Part shown: piece after piece, positions 1 to 8,334 of the stretch
Numbering within the stretch: the first letter of the stretch is position 1
Layout of the letters: each line of letters begins with the position of its first letter
NCBI GenBank assembly: GCA_040221975.1
Contig: JAVJWR010000013.1
Location: 62,001 to 126,000, forward strand
DNA from: Haliea sp040221975
GTDB taxonomy: Bacteria; Pseudomonadota; Gammaproteobacteria; Pseudomonadales; Halieaceae
Reading direction: 5' to 3'
Length of the DNA stretch: 64,000 nucleotides
Made by a program: the position numbers and the translations under genes
The notes under the pieces: model-generated
Databases searched by the model: none
Told to the model about the DNA's origin: nothing
Seen by the model: only the letters and a program-made list of their open reading frames with translations

Positions 1-362
1 CGCTCAATCGACTTGAGGAGGGCGTCAGTGTCTTCGACGGGGCGCACGAAAAAGTCGCTGGCGCCCAGGCGCAGGGCCGTCATCATCTTGTCCACTTCCG
101 CCCGGTCGCTGAAGATGATCGCCGGAATCTGCAGATCCAGGTCGCGCAGTGAACGGCGCGCCTCCACCCAGGACACATCCTCCAGATCCAGTTCGCACAG
201 AATGACGTCCAGATCCTCGTTGTTGTCGAGAAAATGGTAGGCCGCATTGACGTCGGTATACACGTCGGTGCGGTACCCGGCTGCCGAGACGATCTCTGCC
301 AGCGCCGCCGCACGGGCGGCGTCGTCATCAATCACCAGCACATAGCCTTTGGATTCCATCAT
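1..362 (-). CDS. Response-regulator receiver-domain protein (5' part; truncated by window edge)
   Basis: About 120 residues of a CheY-like receiver fold are visible, and the gene continues beyond the left edge. The N-terminus carries the acidic DDD pocket (about residues 11-13) after the first beta strand. At the phosphoacceptor position, where families read LILLD, this protein reads VILCE, so Asp is replaced by Glu at about residue 56. The conserved Lys of the last loop is Arg (FFVRP). It is therefore an atypical receiver that probably cannot be phosphorylated in the normal way; Glu may mimic the phosphorylated state (inference). Two tandem ATGs (362 and 359) are possible starts, and neither has a clear ribosome site. 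The output domain lies outside the window, so the function is unknown. Confidence 0.75.
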   Translation of the reverse strand, partial: MMESKGYVLVIDDDAARAAALAEIVSAAGYRTDVYTDVNAAYHFLDNNEDLDVILCELDLEDVSWVEARRSLRDLDLQIPAIIFSDRAEVDKMMTALRLGASDFFVRPVEDTDALLKSIE

Positions 363-486
363 GCATTACTTGCGGGGAGCTTGCGGGCAGACACTACGCC
401 CTTGCCGCGGGGCGGGCAACCGCTTTGCACTGTCTTTGGGCAGGATTTCACAGTTTTGCCACAAGCGTGAAAACAGCGCACGCGGC

Positions 487-1206
487 TCAAAAGTCCTCGT
501 CCCAGTCAGCGTCGCCAAAGTCGGAAAAATTGTCTTCCAGCACACCGTCGTTCACCAGCGCACGGCGCTGCTGCAGATAGGCATCGCGGACGAAAATGTA
601 GCGATCGCCTGACATCAATTCTTCAGCCTTGAGCAGCCTGGCCCGGGTATCGATCAGTTCGAGCCCGAACAGGGAGTTGCGAAGCCTGACATCATCAATA
701 GTCACTTCCACCGAGGTGAATGCATCAAACACCGTACCCGTGCCACTGCGCACGGTGCGCGGACCCAACATCGGCACCATCAGGAAAGGCCCGGGAGGCA
801 GCCCCCAGATCGCCAGGGTGTGGCCAAAATCCGTGCGGTAGGGTTCGACACCCATGCGGCTGGCAACGTCAAACAGCCCCAGCACGCCGATGGTCGAATT
901 GAGCAGGAAGCGGCTGCCAGCGCGAGCGGCGCCGCCCGGGCGGCCCTGCAGAACCGCGTTGATGGTGGAGTTGGCATCGCGCAGGTTGCTGAAGAAATTG
1001 CTTACGCCTCTTTCTGCCGGGTCGGGCAATACCGCCTGGTAACCTTTGGCCACTGGTTTCAACAGGTACTGGTCCAGGCGTTCGTTGAACTCGAATATGG
1101 GCCGATTGAGACCCTCCCACGGATCGGGGTTGACCGCATCCTGGGCCATCGCAGGAGCAAACAGCAGCAGGCAGAGAAGGCCGAGTGTCGGTCGCAGCAA
1201 TTTCAT
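487..1206 (-). CDS. mlaA: MlaA/VacJ-family outer-membrane lipid asymmetry protein
   Basis: The product has 239 residues from the ATG at 1206. A longer in-frame start at 1269 exists, but 1206 places a signal peptide (MKLLRPTLGLLCLLLFAPAMA) at the N-terminus. The body has the VacJ/MlaA hallmarks: NPDPWEGLNRPIFEFNE just after the signal, an N-terminal helical stretch, and LLNSTIGVLGLFDVA followed by DFGHTLAIWGLPPGPFLMVP. In the Mla pathway this protein removes mislocalised phospholipid from the outer leaflet of the outer membrane and passes it to periplasmic MlaC. E. coli MlaA is a lipoprotein. Here the only Cys of the signal region is preceded by Leu-Leu, not a lipobox, so the protein looks like a type I signal substrate. 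No other mla genes are adjacent. Confidence 0.88.
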   Translation of the reverse strand: MKLLRPTLGLLCLLLFAPAMAQDAVNPDPWEGLNRPIFEFNERLDQYLLKPVAKGYQAVLPDPAERGVSNFFSNLRDANSTINAVLQGRPGGAARAGSRFLLNSTIGVLGLFDVASRMGVEPYRTDFGHTLAIWGLPPGPFLMVPMLGPRTVRSGTGTVFDAFTSVEVTIDDVRLRNSLFGLELIDTRARLLKAEELMSGDRYIFVRDAYLQQRRALVNDGVLEDNFSDFGDADWDEDF

Positions 1207-1296
1207 GGCAGTGCCGGTGTCGGGAAAAAGTGGCGAAATGTTACGCTTGTGCGACAGAGTGAGCAACATGGGCAGAGGGGCAAAAGTTGGCTTGTA

Positions 1297-2034
1297 TCAG
1301 TTCAGCATTACGACAGTCCGGCTGGCAAAATCTGCCAGCTGCGCACTGCCAAAGCCGACTACCGCTTCCTGGTCCATGTTTAGCTCCGCTGCCAGCTGCC
1401 CCAACAGCTCGGCACCAGTGCCAGCCTGGTTGTCGCGGGCCAGCTCCAGCAGACGTGCCGTCGCGGCATTGAGCGCCATGAAACGGACGACATCCTCGCG
1501 GTCGCGGTAGACCACCAGGTATACCGGCTCACCGGGCCCAGAGGGGCGGTAGTCCGCTCCGATCCGATGTACCGGGAAACTGTAGGCCAGCACCCAGGCC
1601 AGCGGTGACAGCCGCACTACCGCTTGCATCGGGTCTGCCGCGACCGCCGCCGGGGGCAGATCCTCCTCCGCCACGGACAGTGCCAGTTCCACCCACTCGT
1701 AGTGAGCCAGCTCGGCAATGAATGGCGGATCTTCCGGCCCGGGCCGGTGGCGCTCCAGCAGGAAGCGCAGGAACTCCTGGCTGATCTCAAGGAAGTAGGG
1801 TGTGTGGCAGCGGTGACCGTCAATGAACTGACGCACCAGGCCGTGCCAGGCCCCATCGCTGTACAGGCTCCGCAGCACCGGGAAACCGTTACTGACAAAG
1901 CTTTCGATATTGTTGTAGATCAGGTCCTGGTAGATCTTCAGGCGACGACCTTCAACACCCGCCGGCGGTGGCAGCAACTCGGGGTTGCGCAGGTAGTCCG
2001 CCAGTGCCAACTGACTGCTGCGCAGCTCAGCCAT
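1297..2034 (-). CDS. bufC: BufC/HvfC-type DUF2063 protein, partner of the peptide-modifying enzyme
   Basis: The product has 245 residues from ATG 2034, which overlaps the last 8 nt of bufB. It begins LRSSQLALADYLRNPE and contains the DUF2063 core (RLKIYQDLIYNNIESFVSNGFPVL, then HTPYFLEISQEFLRFL). In bufferin/oxazolin systems the DUF2063 protein works with the DUF692 iron enzyme to convert precursor cysteines to copper-binding heterocycles. It is thought to bind the precursor through an N-terminal helical domain. Its place as third gene of a tightly coupled bufA-bufB-bufC set on the minus strand supports this role. The ORF can be extended upstream to 2172, but that part is out-of-frame sequence of bufB. 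I saw no downstream DoxX-type fourth gene (hvfD). Confidence 0.85.
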   Translation of the reverse strand: MAELRSSQLALADYLRNPELLPPPAGVEGRRLKIYQDLIYNNIESFVSNGFPVLRSLYSDGAWHGLVRQFIDGHRCHTPYFLEISQEFLRFLLERHRPGPEDPPFIAELAHYEWVELALSVAEEDLPPAAVAADPMQAVVRLSPLAWVLAYSFPVHRIGADYRPSGPGEPVYLVVYRDREDVVRFMALNAATARLLELARDNQAGTGAELLGQLAAELNMDQEAVVGFGSAQLADFASRTVVMLN

Positions 2035-2884
2035 GCGCCCGCACCTCGACACTGTCCACACCGTACCGGGCCTGCAAGCGCCGGATCTGCGCCACCTCCT
2101 GCAGCAGCTGCGGCAGGGGCGGCAGGTTAAAGTCGCGCTCCAGTAGGGTCGGCACCGGCCCGAGCAGGTCATAGGCCTCGGCCAGAAGATTCCACACCGG
2201 ATCGATGACGTCGGCGCCGTGAGTGTCTACCTTGAGGTCAGGCGCTTCGTCGTAGTGACCGGCTACGTGAACATAGCGCACCCGCTCCAGGGGCAGGCCG
2301 CGCAGAAAAGCGGATGCCTCGTAACCGTGGTTGATACTGTTGACGTAAATGTTGTTGACGTCCAGCAACAGATCACAGCCCGAGGCTGCGACCACTGCGT
2401 TGATGAATTCCAGTTCACTCATGGCAGCGTGGGGCTGGGCGTAGTAGGAGGCATTCTCCAGCGCGATGGGGGCACCGATGACATCCTGTACCTGCTGCAC
2501 GCGCTCGGCGACATGGCGCACAGCCTCATCGGTAAAAGGTATCGGCAGCAGATCGTACAGGTGCCCTTCAGCGGCGCACCAGCTCAGGTGTTCGCTGTAC
2601 AGGCTGACTCCCAGTTCATCCATGAGCGCACGCACGGCGCGCAACAATTCCTTGTCGAGTGGGTCCGGCCCGCCAATGTCCAGGGACAGGCCGTGAAATA
2701 CCAGCGGGCAGCGCTGCACCAGTTCGCGGAACTGGCGGCCATAGCGGCCGCCGACGCGAATCCAGTTCTCCGGCGCCACCTCCAGAAAATCGACCGCTCC
2801 CTGGTCCGCTGAAAGCAACGGACCCAGCAGGGCCCGCCGCAATCCCAGGCCCGCTCCTGCGGGCTCGGTGTTACTGCACGGCAT
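2027..2884 (-). CDS. bufB: BufB/HvfB-type DUF692 multinuclear iron peptide-modifying enzyme
   Basis: The product has 285 residues. The ATG at 2884 overlaps the TGA of bufA by one base (TGATG), indicating coupled translation. DUF692 is a TIM-barrel family with two or three irons, related to methanobactin MbnB and TglH. Likely metal-ligand motifs visible are VFHGLSLDIGG, SLYSEHLSW, ALENASYY, ELEFINAV, LLLDVNNIYVN and YVHVAGHY (His, Glu, Asp and Asn ligands spread along the barrel). In the bufferin pathway this enzyme oxidatively modifies Cys in EGKCG motifs to thiooxazole-type copper ligands. The precursor directly upstream has such motifs, so substrate assignment is strong. Product chemistry is inferred from the family, not seen. 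Confidence 0.9.
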   Translation of the reverse strand: MPCSNTEPAGAGLGLRRALLGPLLSADQGAVDFLEVAPENWIRVGGRYGRQFRELVQRCPLVFHGLSLDIGGPDPLDKELLRAVRALMDELGVSLYSEHLSWCAAEGHLYDLLPIPFTDEAVRHVAERVQQVQDVIGAPIALENASYYAQPHAAMSELEFINAVVAASGCDLLLDVNNIYVNSINHGYEASAFLRGLPLERVRYVHVAGHYDEAPDLKVDTHGADVIDPVWNLLAEAYDLLGPVPTLLERDFNLPPLPQLLQEVAQIRRLQARYGVDSVEVRAHG

Positions 2885-3183
2885 CAGGCGCCGCCGCACT
2901 TCCCTTCACCACACTTGCCTTCGCCGTCCTTGCCTTCGCCATCTTTTTCACCGCACTTGCCTTCACCGCACTTGCCTTCGCCTTCCTTCTCGCCGCACTT
3001 GCCTTCGCCACACTTGCCTTCGTGGTCGCCTTCACCGTGAGAGCCATAGTTTGCGAGGTTGTAGCCGGTATTGAGCTGTTCCGCCGCAAACGGGTTGGCT
3101 TCCGCAGATGCCATGGGTACGACCGAGCTGGCCAGAAAAGCTGCGCCGAGCGCGAGCGCGAGGGGTTTTTTTGCTTGTGCCAT
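2884..3183 (-). CDS. bufA: BufA-type precursor peptide with six EGKCG motifs (DUF2282-like, copper-binding RiPP)
   Basis: The product has 99 residues from ATG 3183, preceded by AAGGA. The first 24 or so residues form a signal peptide (MAQAKKPLALALGAAFLASS, cleaved near ASA-EA). The C-terminal half is a low-complexity tail rich in Gly, Glu and Lys. It contains six EGKCG motifs, arranged as three back-to-back pairs, and one EGKDG in which Cys is Asp. These six are the only Cys residues in the protein. In bufferins such cysteines become copper-binding heterocycles, and the modified peptide sequesters excess copper in the periplasm. The ORF extends upstream to 3252, but that would bury the signal peptide. 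No ECF sigma or anti-sigma gene is adjacent. Confidence 0.88.
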   Translation of the reverse strand: MAQAKKPLALALGAAFLASSVVPMASAEANPFAAEQLNTGYNLANYGSHGEGDHEGKCGEGKCGEKEGEGKCGEGKCGEKDGEGKDGEGKCGEGKCGGA

Positions 3184-3322
3184 AATCAATATCCTTTTTT
3201 GGAATGGACGTAACTGCAAACAAAGCCGGCGACGACGCGATGCGCCGACCACCTGTGTTCTGACTCAGTATTGACGAGGAAGGTTCCCTGCGCCCAACTG
3301 CACATTGGCACTATTTCACAAA

Positions 3323-6300
3323 TCAGGCGACCAGGCCACCGTCTGGATGAGCGTCGAGCCAGGCCTGTACTGCCTGCCACTGCTCCTGCAGGCGCTTGTC
3401 CGAGACCGGCACCCGGGTACCCAATTGCTGGGCATACAGCGACACCCGGAACTCCTCCAGCATCCAGCGGTATTGCCGCGCCGGTGCGCACAGGGCCAGC
3501 AGTCCCGGCCGTCGGGCGCAGGCTTCGTGCAGGGGAGACGCCAGGCGCTGCAACATTTCGCGTTGGCTGGTGTCCCGGGGTAGCTGGCCATTGAGCCGCT
3601 CCAGGCGCTGTTGCAGGGCTTTCATGTAGCGTGGGTACTGGGCCAGCCAGTCCTCCGGGGTATCGCGCTGGAACCCGGGCTGCCACAGCGCCGCCAGTTG
3701 CTGGCGCATGTCGTCGAGCGCCGCGGCCCAGGATGCACCGGTATAGCGGGCCAGTAGTGGCTGTATCTCCGCCAGCGGCTTCAGGGCGCTCAACAGATTG
3801 CGTTCCAGCTCCGTGGCCCGCCCCGTCACCTTGCCACTGCGCGCCAGCAGTGCCTGGAAGCCGGGCTCATCCCGCGGCAAGGCATCGTTGAGCTCTGCCA
3901 CCTGGACCCAGGCCGCATCAATCAGGTCATCGACCAGCGGCACCCGTTCCTGCCCCGCCGCCGCCAGCAGCAGGCTGGTCTCGTTGCCCAGCAGCAGCTG
4001 CTTGCGCAGAAACTTGACCTGCTGCTTTTGTTGCAGCCGCAGCAGCCGCAGCACCCCCAGCCTGTGCTGCAACAGCGCCTGACCGGGATAATCGCACAAT
4101 TCCACCGCCACCGATTCACCCTTGTCCACCAGCGCCGGCCAGGCGGCGATCTCGGTGCCAGCCTGGCGGAAACGCCACTCCTCGGGGAGCGCGCCGATCG
4201 TCCAGCTGGTGAGTCCTTCGCGGGCGGGACTGTCGGCACTGGCCGAGGTGATGGTCTGGCGGGTGTCGCTGCGGAACTCGTGCACCAGAGCCGCCAGATC
4301 CCGGCCCTGGTTCAGCAGTTTGCCATCGGCATCGACCACCCGGATATTCATCCGGTAGAAGGGGTCGAGCTTTTCGATCTGCAGGTCCTGCGCCTGCACG
4401 GTGACCCCGCCCAGCCGGGACAATACCCGCGCCAGCGCGAGGCAAAGATCCTCATCCGCCGGCTCCAGCAGCGCCAGGGCGCGATCCACCGTGTCCGGCA
4501 CTGGCACCAGCTGCTTGCGCTTGTCCTTGGGCAATCCCTTCACCAGCGCAATACACTTGTCCCGCAGCAGCCCGGGCACCAGCCACTCGAAGCGAAACCG
4601 GGGCACCCGATTCAGCAGACCCACGGGCACCGTCACCGAGACGCCGTCTGTCGCCTGACCCGGCTCGAACTGGTAGCTGAGGCGGAATTCCGTGTCGCCC
4701 CAGCTGAGCCGGTCCGGGAATTGCTGTCCCAGGCCTGAACCCGGGTCCCTGGCGAGCAGCCGTTCGCGAGGCACCCGCAGACTGGCATCCGCTCCCTCCG
4801 TGGCCGCCAGCCAGGCACGCAGGCGGTCTGCGGTAGTGATGTCCGCAGGCAACCGCTCGTCGTAGAAGGCAAACAGGACCTGCTCATCCGCCAGCAGATC
4901 CCGGCGTCGGGCCTTGGCCTCAAGGTCCTCCAGGGAGCGCAGGAGCTTCAGGTTGTGTTTCAGGAATCCGGGGTGGCGCGGGAAACGCCCGGCAATCAGG
5001 CCCTCCCGTATCAGCAGCTCCCTGGATTCTGCCGGATTGATTGGCCCGTAATGCACCGGCCGCTTGTCCGCCACGGTCAGCCCGTAGAGGGTAACCCGCT
5101 CCCAGGCCATGGCCCGTCCCTGGCGCGCCTCCCAGCGCGGCTCGTAGTGGTGAAACTTGAGCAACTCGGGGTTGATGTCCAGCACCCACGCCGGATCGAT
5201 GGTGCCGACCGTGCGCGCAAAGACCTTCGAGGTTTCCACAATTTCCGCCGCTACCAGCCACTTCGGACGCTGCCGCCCCAGGGCGGAGCCGGGGAAGATC
5301 TGCAGCTTGCGATTGCGGCTGCCCAGGTACTCGCGATCCTCCTGGTGCTGGGCAACGTTCGAGAGCAATCCCGCCAGCAGAGCCCTGTGCACCGCGTCGT
5401 AGCTCTCCTCTTCCACCGCGGGTAGCGAGGCCGCTGGATGCAGGCCCAGCTGGCGACAGCTGATCCGCAGCTGCGCGTGCATGTCGCGCCATTCGCGCAG
5501 GCGCAGGAAAGAGAGGAACTCGCGCTGACAAAGCTTGCGCAGCTGACTCTGGCTCAGGGCCTGGCGCTGTTCTTCATAGTAACGCCACAGCGCCAGCCAG
5601 GCCATGAAGTCCGAGCGTGGATGGCGAAAGCGCGCGTGCATCTGGTCCGCCTGGGCCTGCTTGTCCGCGGGCCGCTCGCGCGGGTCCTGGATCGCCAGCG
5701 CCGCCGCAATCACCAGCACCTCGTCCAGGCTGCCCTGATCCTGTGCTGCCAGTACCATACGCGCCAGCCGCGGATCCACCGGCAGCCGCGCCATGCGCTT
5801 GCCCACCGCGGTGAGCTTGCCGCGAGCGGTCACCGCCCCAAGCTCCTGCAGCAGCTTGTAGCCGTCGCGCACCATGCGCGGGTCCGGCGGGTTGATAAAA
5901 GGGAAACGCTGCAACTCGCCCAGGCCCAGCTGCAGCATCTGCAGGATGACCGCCGCCAGGCTGGTACGGAGAATTTCCGGGTCGGTAAATTCCGGCCGCG
6001 AGCGGAAATCGGCTTCGGTATAAAGGCGAATGCAGACGCCGGCGGCGATGCGGCCACAGCGACCCTGGCGCTGGTTGGCACTGGCCTGGGAGATGGGCTC
6101 AATGGGCAGCCGCTGCACCTTGGTGCGGAAACTGTAGCGGCTGATCCGGGCCTCACCCGGATCAATCACGTAGCGGATGCCGGGCACGGTCACGGAGGTT
6201 TCAGCCACGTTGGTGGCCAGAACCACCCGCATGCCCCGCCTGCGCTTGAGATCGAACACGCGGTTCTGTTCAGCCTGGGTCAGGCGGGCGTAGAGCGGCA

Positions 6301-7078
6301 GCACTTCCAGCCGCTCCTGGCCACGCAACTGCCGGGCCAGCTCGCGAATATCGCGCTCACCGGGCAGGAACACCAGAATATCGCCGCGCTCACCGAAGCG
6401 ACCCGCCTCGATGTCACCGACCAGGCCCACGATCTGCTCCTGCAACCCCAGGTCCCGGTCCTCTGCGGGATCCAGGTAGACCGTCTCCACCGGGTAGCTG
6501 CGACCCGACACCTCGATAACGGGTGCATCGTCAAAATGGCGGGAAAAGCTGTCGACGTCGATGGTGGCGGAGGTGATGACCAGTTTCAGGTCCGGGCGCC
6601 TGGGCAACAGCTGTTTCAGATAGCCAAGCAGGAAGTCGATGTTGAGGCTGCGCTCGTGAGCCTCGTCGATAATAATCGTATCGTACTGGCGCAGGAGCCG
6701 GTCGTGGCGGATTTCCGCCAACAGGATGCCGTCTGTCATCAGCTTGATCGCGGAGGCGTCGGACACCTGGTCAGTGAACCGCACCTGGTAGCCCACTGTC
6801 TCCCCCAGCGGCACCTGCAGCTCGTCGGAGATGCGCTGGGCGACCGTTCGCGCCGCCAGCCGCCGCGGCTGGGTATGACCGATGCGGGCCTCGCGACCGC
6901 GCCCCAGTTGCAGACAGATCTTGGGGATCTGGGTGGTCTTGCCGGAACCGGTCTCGCCGGCAATGATCACCACCTGGTGGGTGCTGATCGCCGCGGCAAT
7001 GTCCTCCCGGCGCTGCACCACAGGCAGTTCCGGGGGAAAAGTGATCGGCGGAATGGCGCGAGCCACCGCTTCCGGCAT
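3323..7078 (-). CDS. hrpA: ATP-dependent RNA helicase HrpA (DEAH box)
   Basis: The product has 1251 residues, close to the usual 1280-1300 of proteobacterial HrpA. Walker A is GETGSGKTTQ (residues 41-50) and the DEAH box is at about 138-141 (IIIDEAHERSLN). Other helicase motifs follow: TSATID, LPGERDIRELA, NVAETSVTVPGIRYVID and QRQGRCGR. After the helicase-associated and OB-like regions there is a long C-terminal half typical of HrpA (DUF3418). HrpA acts in mRNA processing and rescues stalled or collided ribosomes. It starts 92 bp from the divergent maoC-like gene at 7171, so the two promoters share that gap. A 644-residue open frame on the opposite strand (5438-7372) is a codon-bias shadow. 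Confidence 0.95.
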   Translation of the reverse strand: MPEAVARAIPPITFPPELPVVQRREDIAAAISTHQVVIIAGETGSGKTTQIPKICLQLGRGREARIGHTQPRRLAARTVAQRISDELQVPLGETVGYQVRFTDQVSDASAIKLMTDGILLAEIRHDRLLRQYDTIIIDEAHERSLNIDFLLGYLKQLLPRRPDLKLVITSATIDVDSFSRHFDDAPVIEVSGRSYPVETVYLDPAEDRDLGLQEQIVGLVGDIEAGRFGERGDILVFLPGERDIRELARQLRGQERLEVLPLYARLTQAEQNRVFDLKRRRGMRVVLATNVAETSVTVPGIRYVIDPGEARISRYSFRTKVQRLPIEPISQASANQRQGRCGRIAAGVCIRLYTEADFRSRPEFTDPEILRTSLAAVILQMLQLGLGELQRFPFINPPDPRMVRDGYKLLQELGAVTARGKLTAVGKRMARLPVDPRLARMVLAAQDQGSLDEVLVIAAALAIQDPRERPADKQAQADQMHARFRHPRSDFMAWLALWRYYEEQRQALSQSQLRKLCQREFLSFLRLREWRDMHAQLRISCRQLGLHPAASLPAVEEESYDAVHRALLAGLLSNVAQHQEDREYLGSRNRKLQIFPGSALGRQRPKWLVAAEIVETSKVFARTVGTIDPAWVLDINPELLKFHHYEPRWEARQGRAMAWERVTLYGLTVADKRPVHYGPINPAESRELLIREGLIAGRFPRHPGFLKHNLKLLRSLEDLEAKARRRDLLADEQVLFAFYDERLPADITTADRLRAWLAATEGADASLRVPRERLLARDPGSGLGQQFPDRLSWGDTEFRLSYQFEPGQATDGVSVTVPVGLLNRVPRFRFEWLVPGLLRDKCIALVKGLPKDKRKQLVPVPDTVDRALALLEPADEDLCLALARVLSRLGGVTVQAQDLQIEKLDPFYRMNIRVVDADGKLLNQGRDLAALVHEFRSDTRQTITSASADSPAREGLTSWTIGALPEEWRFRQAGTEIAAWPALVDKGESVAVELCDYPGQALLQHRLGVLRLLRLQQKQQVKFLRKQLLLGNETSLLLAAAGQERVPLVDDLIDAAWVQVAELNDALPRDEPGFQALLARSGKVTGRATELERNLLSALKPLAEIQPLLARYTGASWAAALDDMRQQLAALWQPGFQRDTPEDWLAQYPRYMKALQQRLERLNGQLPRDTSQREMLQRLASPLHEACARRPGLLALCAPARQYRWMLEEFRVSLYAQQLGTRVPVSDKRLQEQWQAVQAWLDAHPDGGLVA

Positions 7079-7170
7079 TGCTATGCTCCTGCGGGCTGGA
7101 CTTCAGGGTATTTGGGGACCGCTACACTAAGGTATCATCGCGCTTTCAACAATCCCCGCAGGTCCCCAAC

Positions 7171-7632
7171 ATGCCCGAGGTACGCAACCACACTTTCGAC
7201 GAACTCAGTATCGGCCAGCGGGCGGAGAGCAGCCGCACGGTCACCATGGAGGACGTGCGCCTGTTCGCCGCCGCCTCGGGCGACCACAATCCGCTGCACC
7301 TGGATCCGGCCTACGCCGCCAGCACCCGCTTCGGCGGCTGCATCGCCCACGGCATGTTCAGCGGCGGGCTGATTTCCGCCGTCCTGGCCATGCAAATGCC
7401 GGGGCCGGGCACCATTTACCTGGGCCAGTCGCTGGCATTCCGGCTGCCGGTGAAAATCGGCGACACCCTGACAGTGCAACTCACGGTGGCGAACAAGGAA
7501 CCGCGGCGGCGCCAGGTGACCCTGGACTGCCTGGTCCTCAATCAGCACGGAAAGAAGGTGGTTACCGGCACCGCCGAGGTGATTGCGCCGGCGGAACGGG
7601 AAACGGTGACGATTGCCGCGGCGCCCGGCTGA
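7171..7632 (+). CDS. MaoC-like (R)-specific enoyl-CoA hydratase
   Basis: The product has 153 residues from ATG 7171. An in-frame start at 7078 would overlap the hrpA start and add non-homologous residues. The hot-dog fold signature is clear: ASGDHNPLHLDPAYA with the catalytic Asp38 and His43, then RFGGCIAHGMFSGGLIS. Members hydrate trans-2-enoyl-CoA to (R)-3-hydroxyacyl-CoA, as in PhaJ, or act on 3-hydroxyacyl thioesters. The protein is cytoplasmic. It is convergent with the hypothetical gene at 7654, with only 21 bp between stops. It fits a lipid or polyhydroxyalkanoate role, but there are no pha genes nearby. Confidence 0.88.
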   Translation: MPEVRNHTFDELSIGQRAESSRTVTMEDVRLFAAASGDHNPLHLDPAYAASTRFGGCIAHGMFSGGLISAVLAMQMPGPGTIYLGQSLAFRLPVKIGDTLTVQLTVANKEPRRRQVTLDCLVLNQHGKKVVTGTAEVIAPAERETVTIAAAPG

Positions 7633-7653
7633 GGCCAGGCCGCCACCGGGAAG

Positions 7654-8160
7654 TCAGGCCTGGGGCGATGCCGGCGCGACTTCAGACTCCGGGGCAAACT
7701 GTTCCGGGTCCAGGTACTGCAGGCGCAGCTCAATCGAGCCCCGGGTTTCACTGGAATCGACCCCCAGCACCATGACGTTGACTTCGCCGTCCTCTTCGGT
7801 GGCGGCCGTCAGCCCGAAAATGACGTTGTCGGGGTTGTTCTCGTCCGAAAACACCTTGATGTCCTTCTCCGCCCGCAGGGCATCACTGAGTTGCGCCACC
7901 AGCATTGCCAGGCTGCTGCGGAAAGCGCCAAAATTCAGCTTGCCGCGAAACTCGGTGTGATCCAGGGCAACATCGAACCGGACCTGGGAGCGATCCTCCA
8001 TCTGCACATTAGTCAGATGCACCGACCTGCCGGCAGCCATGTCGCGAAACACATTCTTGGCCTCGGCGCGCCGGCTTTCCAGGAATGCCTTGTACAGCAG
8101 GTTGACGGCGATAGTCAGGAACTTGTCCCGGGGGATGGTTTGACTCTGGTTCTGCGCCAT
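7654..8160 (-). CDS. Conserved-looking hypothetical protein, acidic C-terminus
   Basis: The product has 168 residues from ATG 8160; the 24-residue extension to 8232 looks non-coding. I do not recognise the family. The N-terminal third is amphipathic (NQSQTIPRDKFLTIAVNLLY, then KAFLESRRAEAKNVFRDMA). A central part alternates beta-like and helical stretches, and the C-terminal tail is acidic and Pro-rich. There is no signal peptide or transmembrane segment, so it is probably cytoplasmic. Codon use matches its neighbours. It stands alone, convergent with the MaoC gene and divergent from the SDR at 8335. Confidence 0.6.
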   Translation of the reverse strand: MAQNQSQTIPRDKFLTIAVNLLYKAFLESRRAEAKNVFRDMAAGRSVHLTNVQMEDRSQVRFDVALDHTEFRGKLNFGAFRSSLAMLVAQLSDALRAEKDIKVFSDENNPDNVIFGLTAATEEDGEVNVMVLGVDSSETRGSIELRLQYLDPEQFAPESEVAPASPQA

Positions 8161-8334
8161 GGAATGCCCTCTCACATCAAGGGGCGCAAGTCTACTGCCT
8201 GCCCACGGCAAAAACCAGCATCGGCCCCCCACGCCAGCCTCTCCGCCAGGGGCAATGGCTCCCCGGGGAGCGATCTGCTAGTCTCTTGCGGCGGCATACC
8301 CCCACGACAACCCCATCAGAACAAGAGCACAACC

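Noticed and set aside
7102..7138. Promoter for the MaoC gene (TTGGGG/TATCAT or TTCAGG/TACACT)
   Set aside because: Both pairs have 15-bp spacers and poor -35 boxes.
5438..7372. Long open frame on the plus strand opposite hrpA
   Set aside because: It is a shadow of GC-rich codon use in hrpA, has no family motifs, and ends in an out-of-frame read of the MaoC gene.
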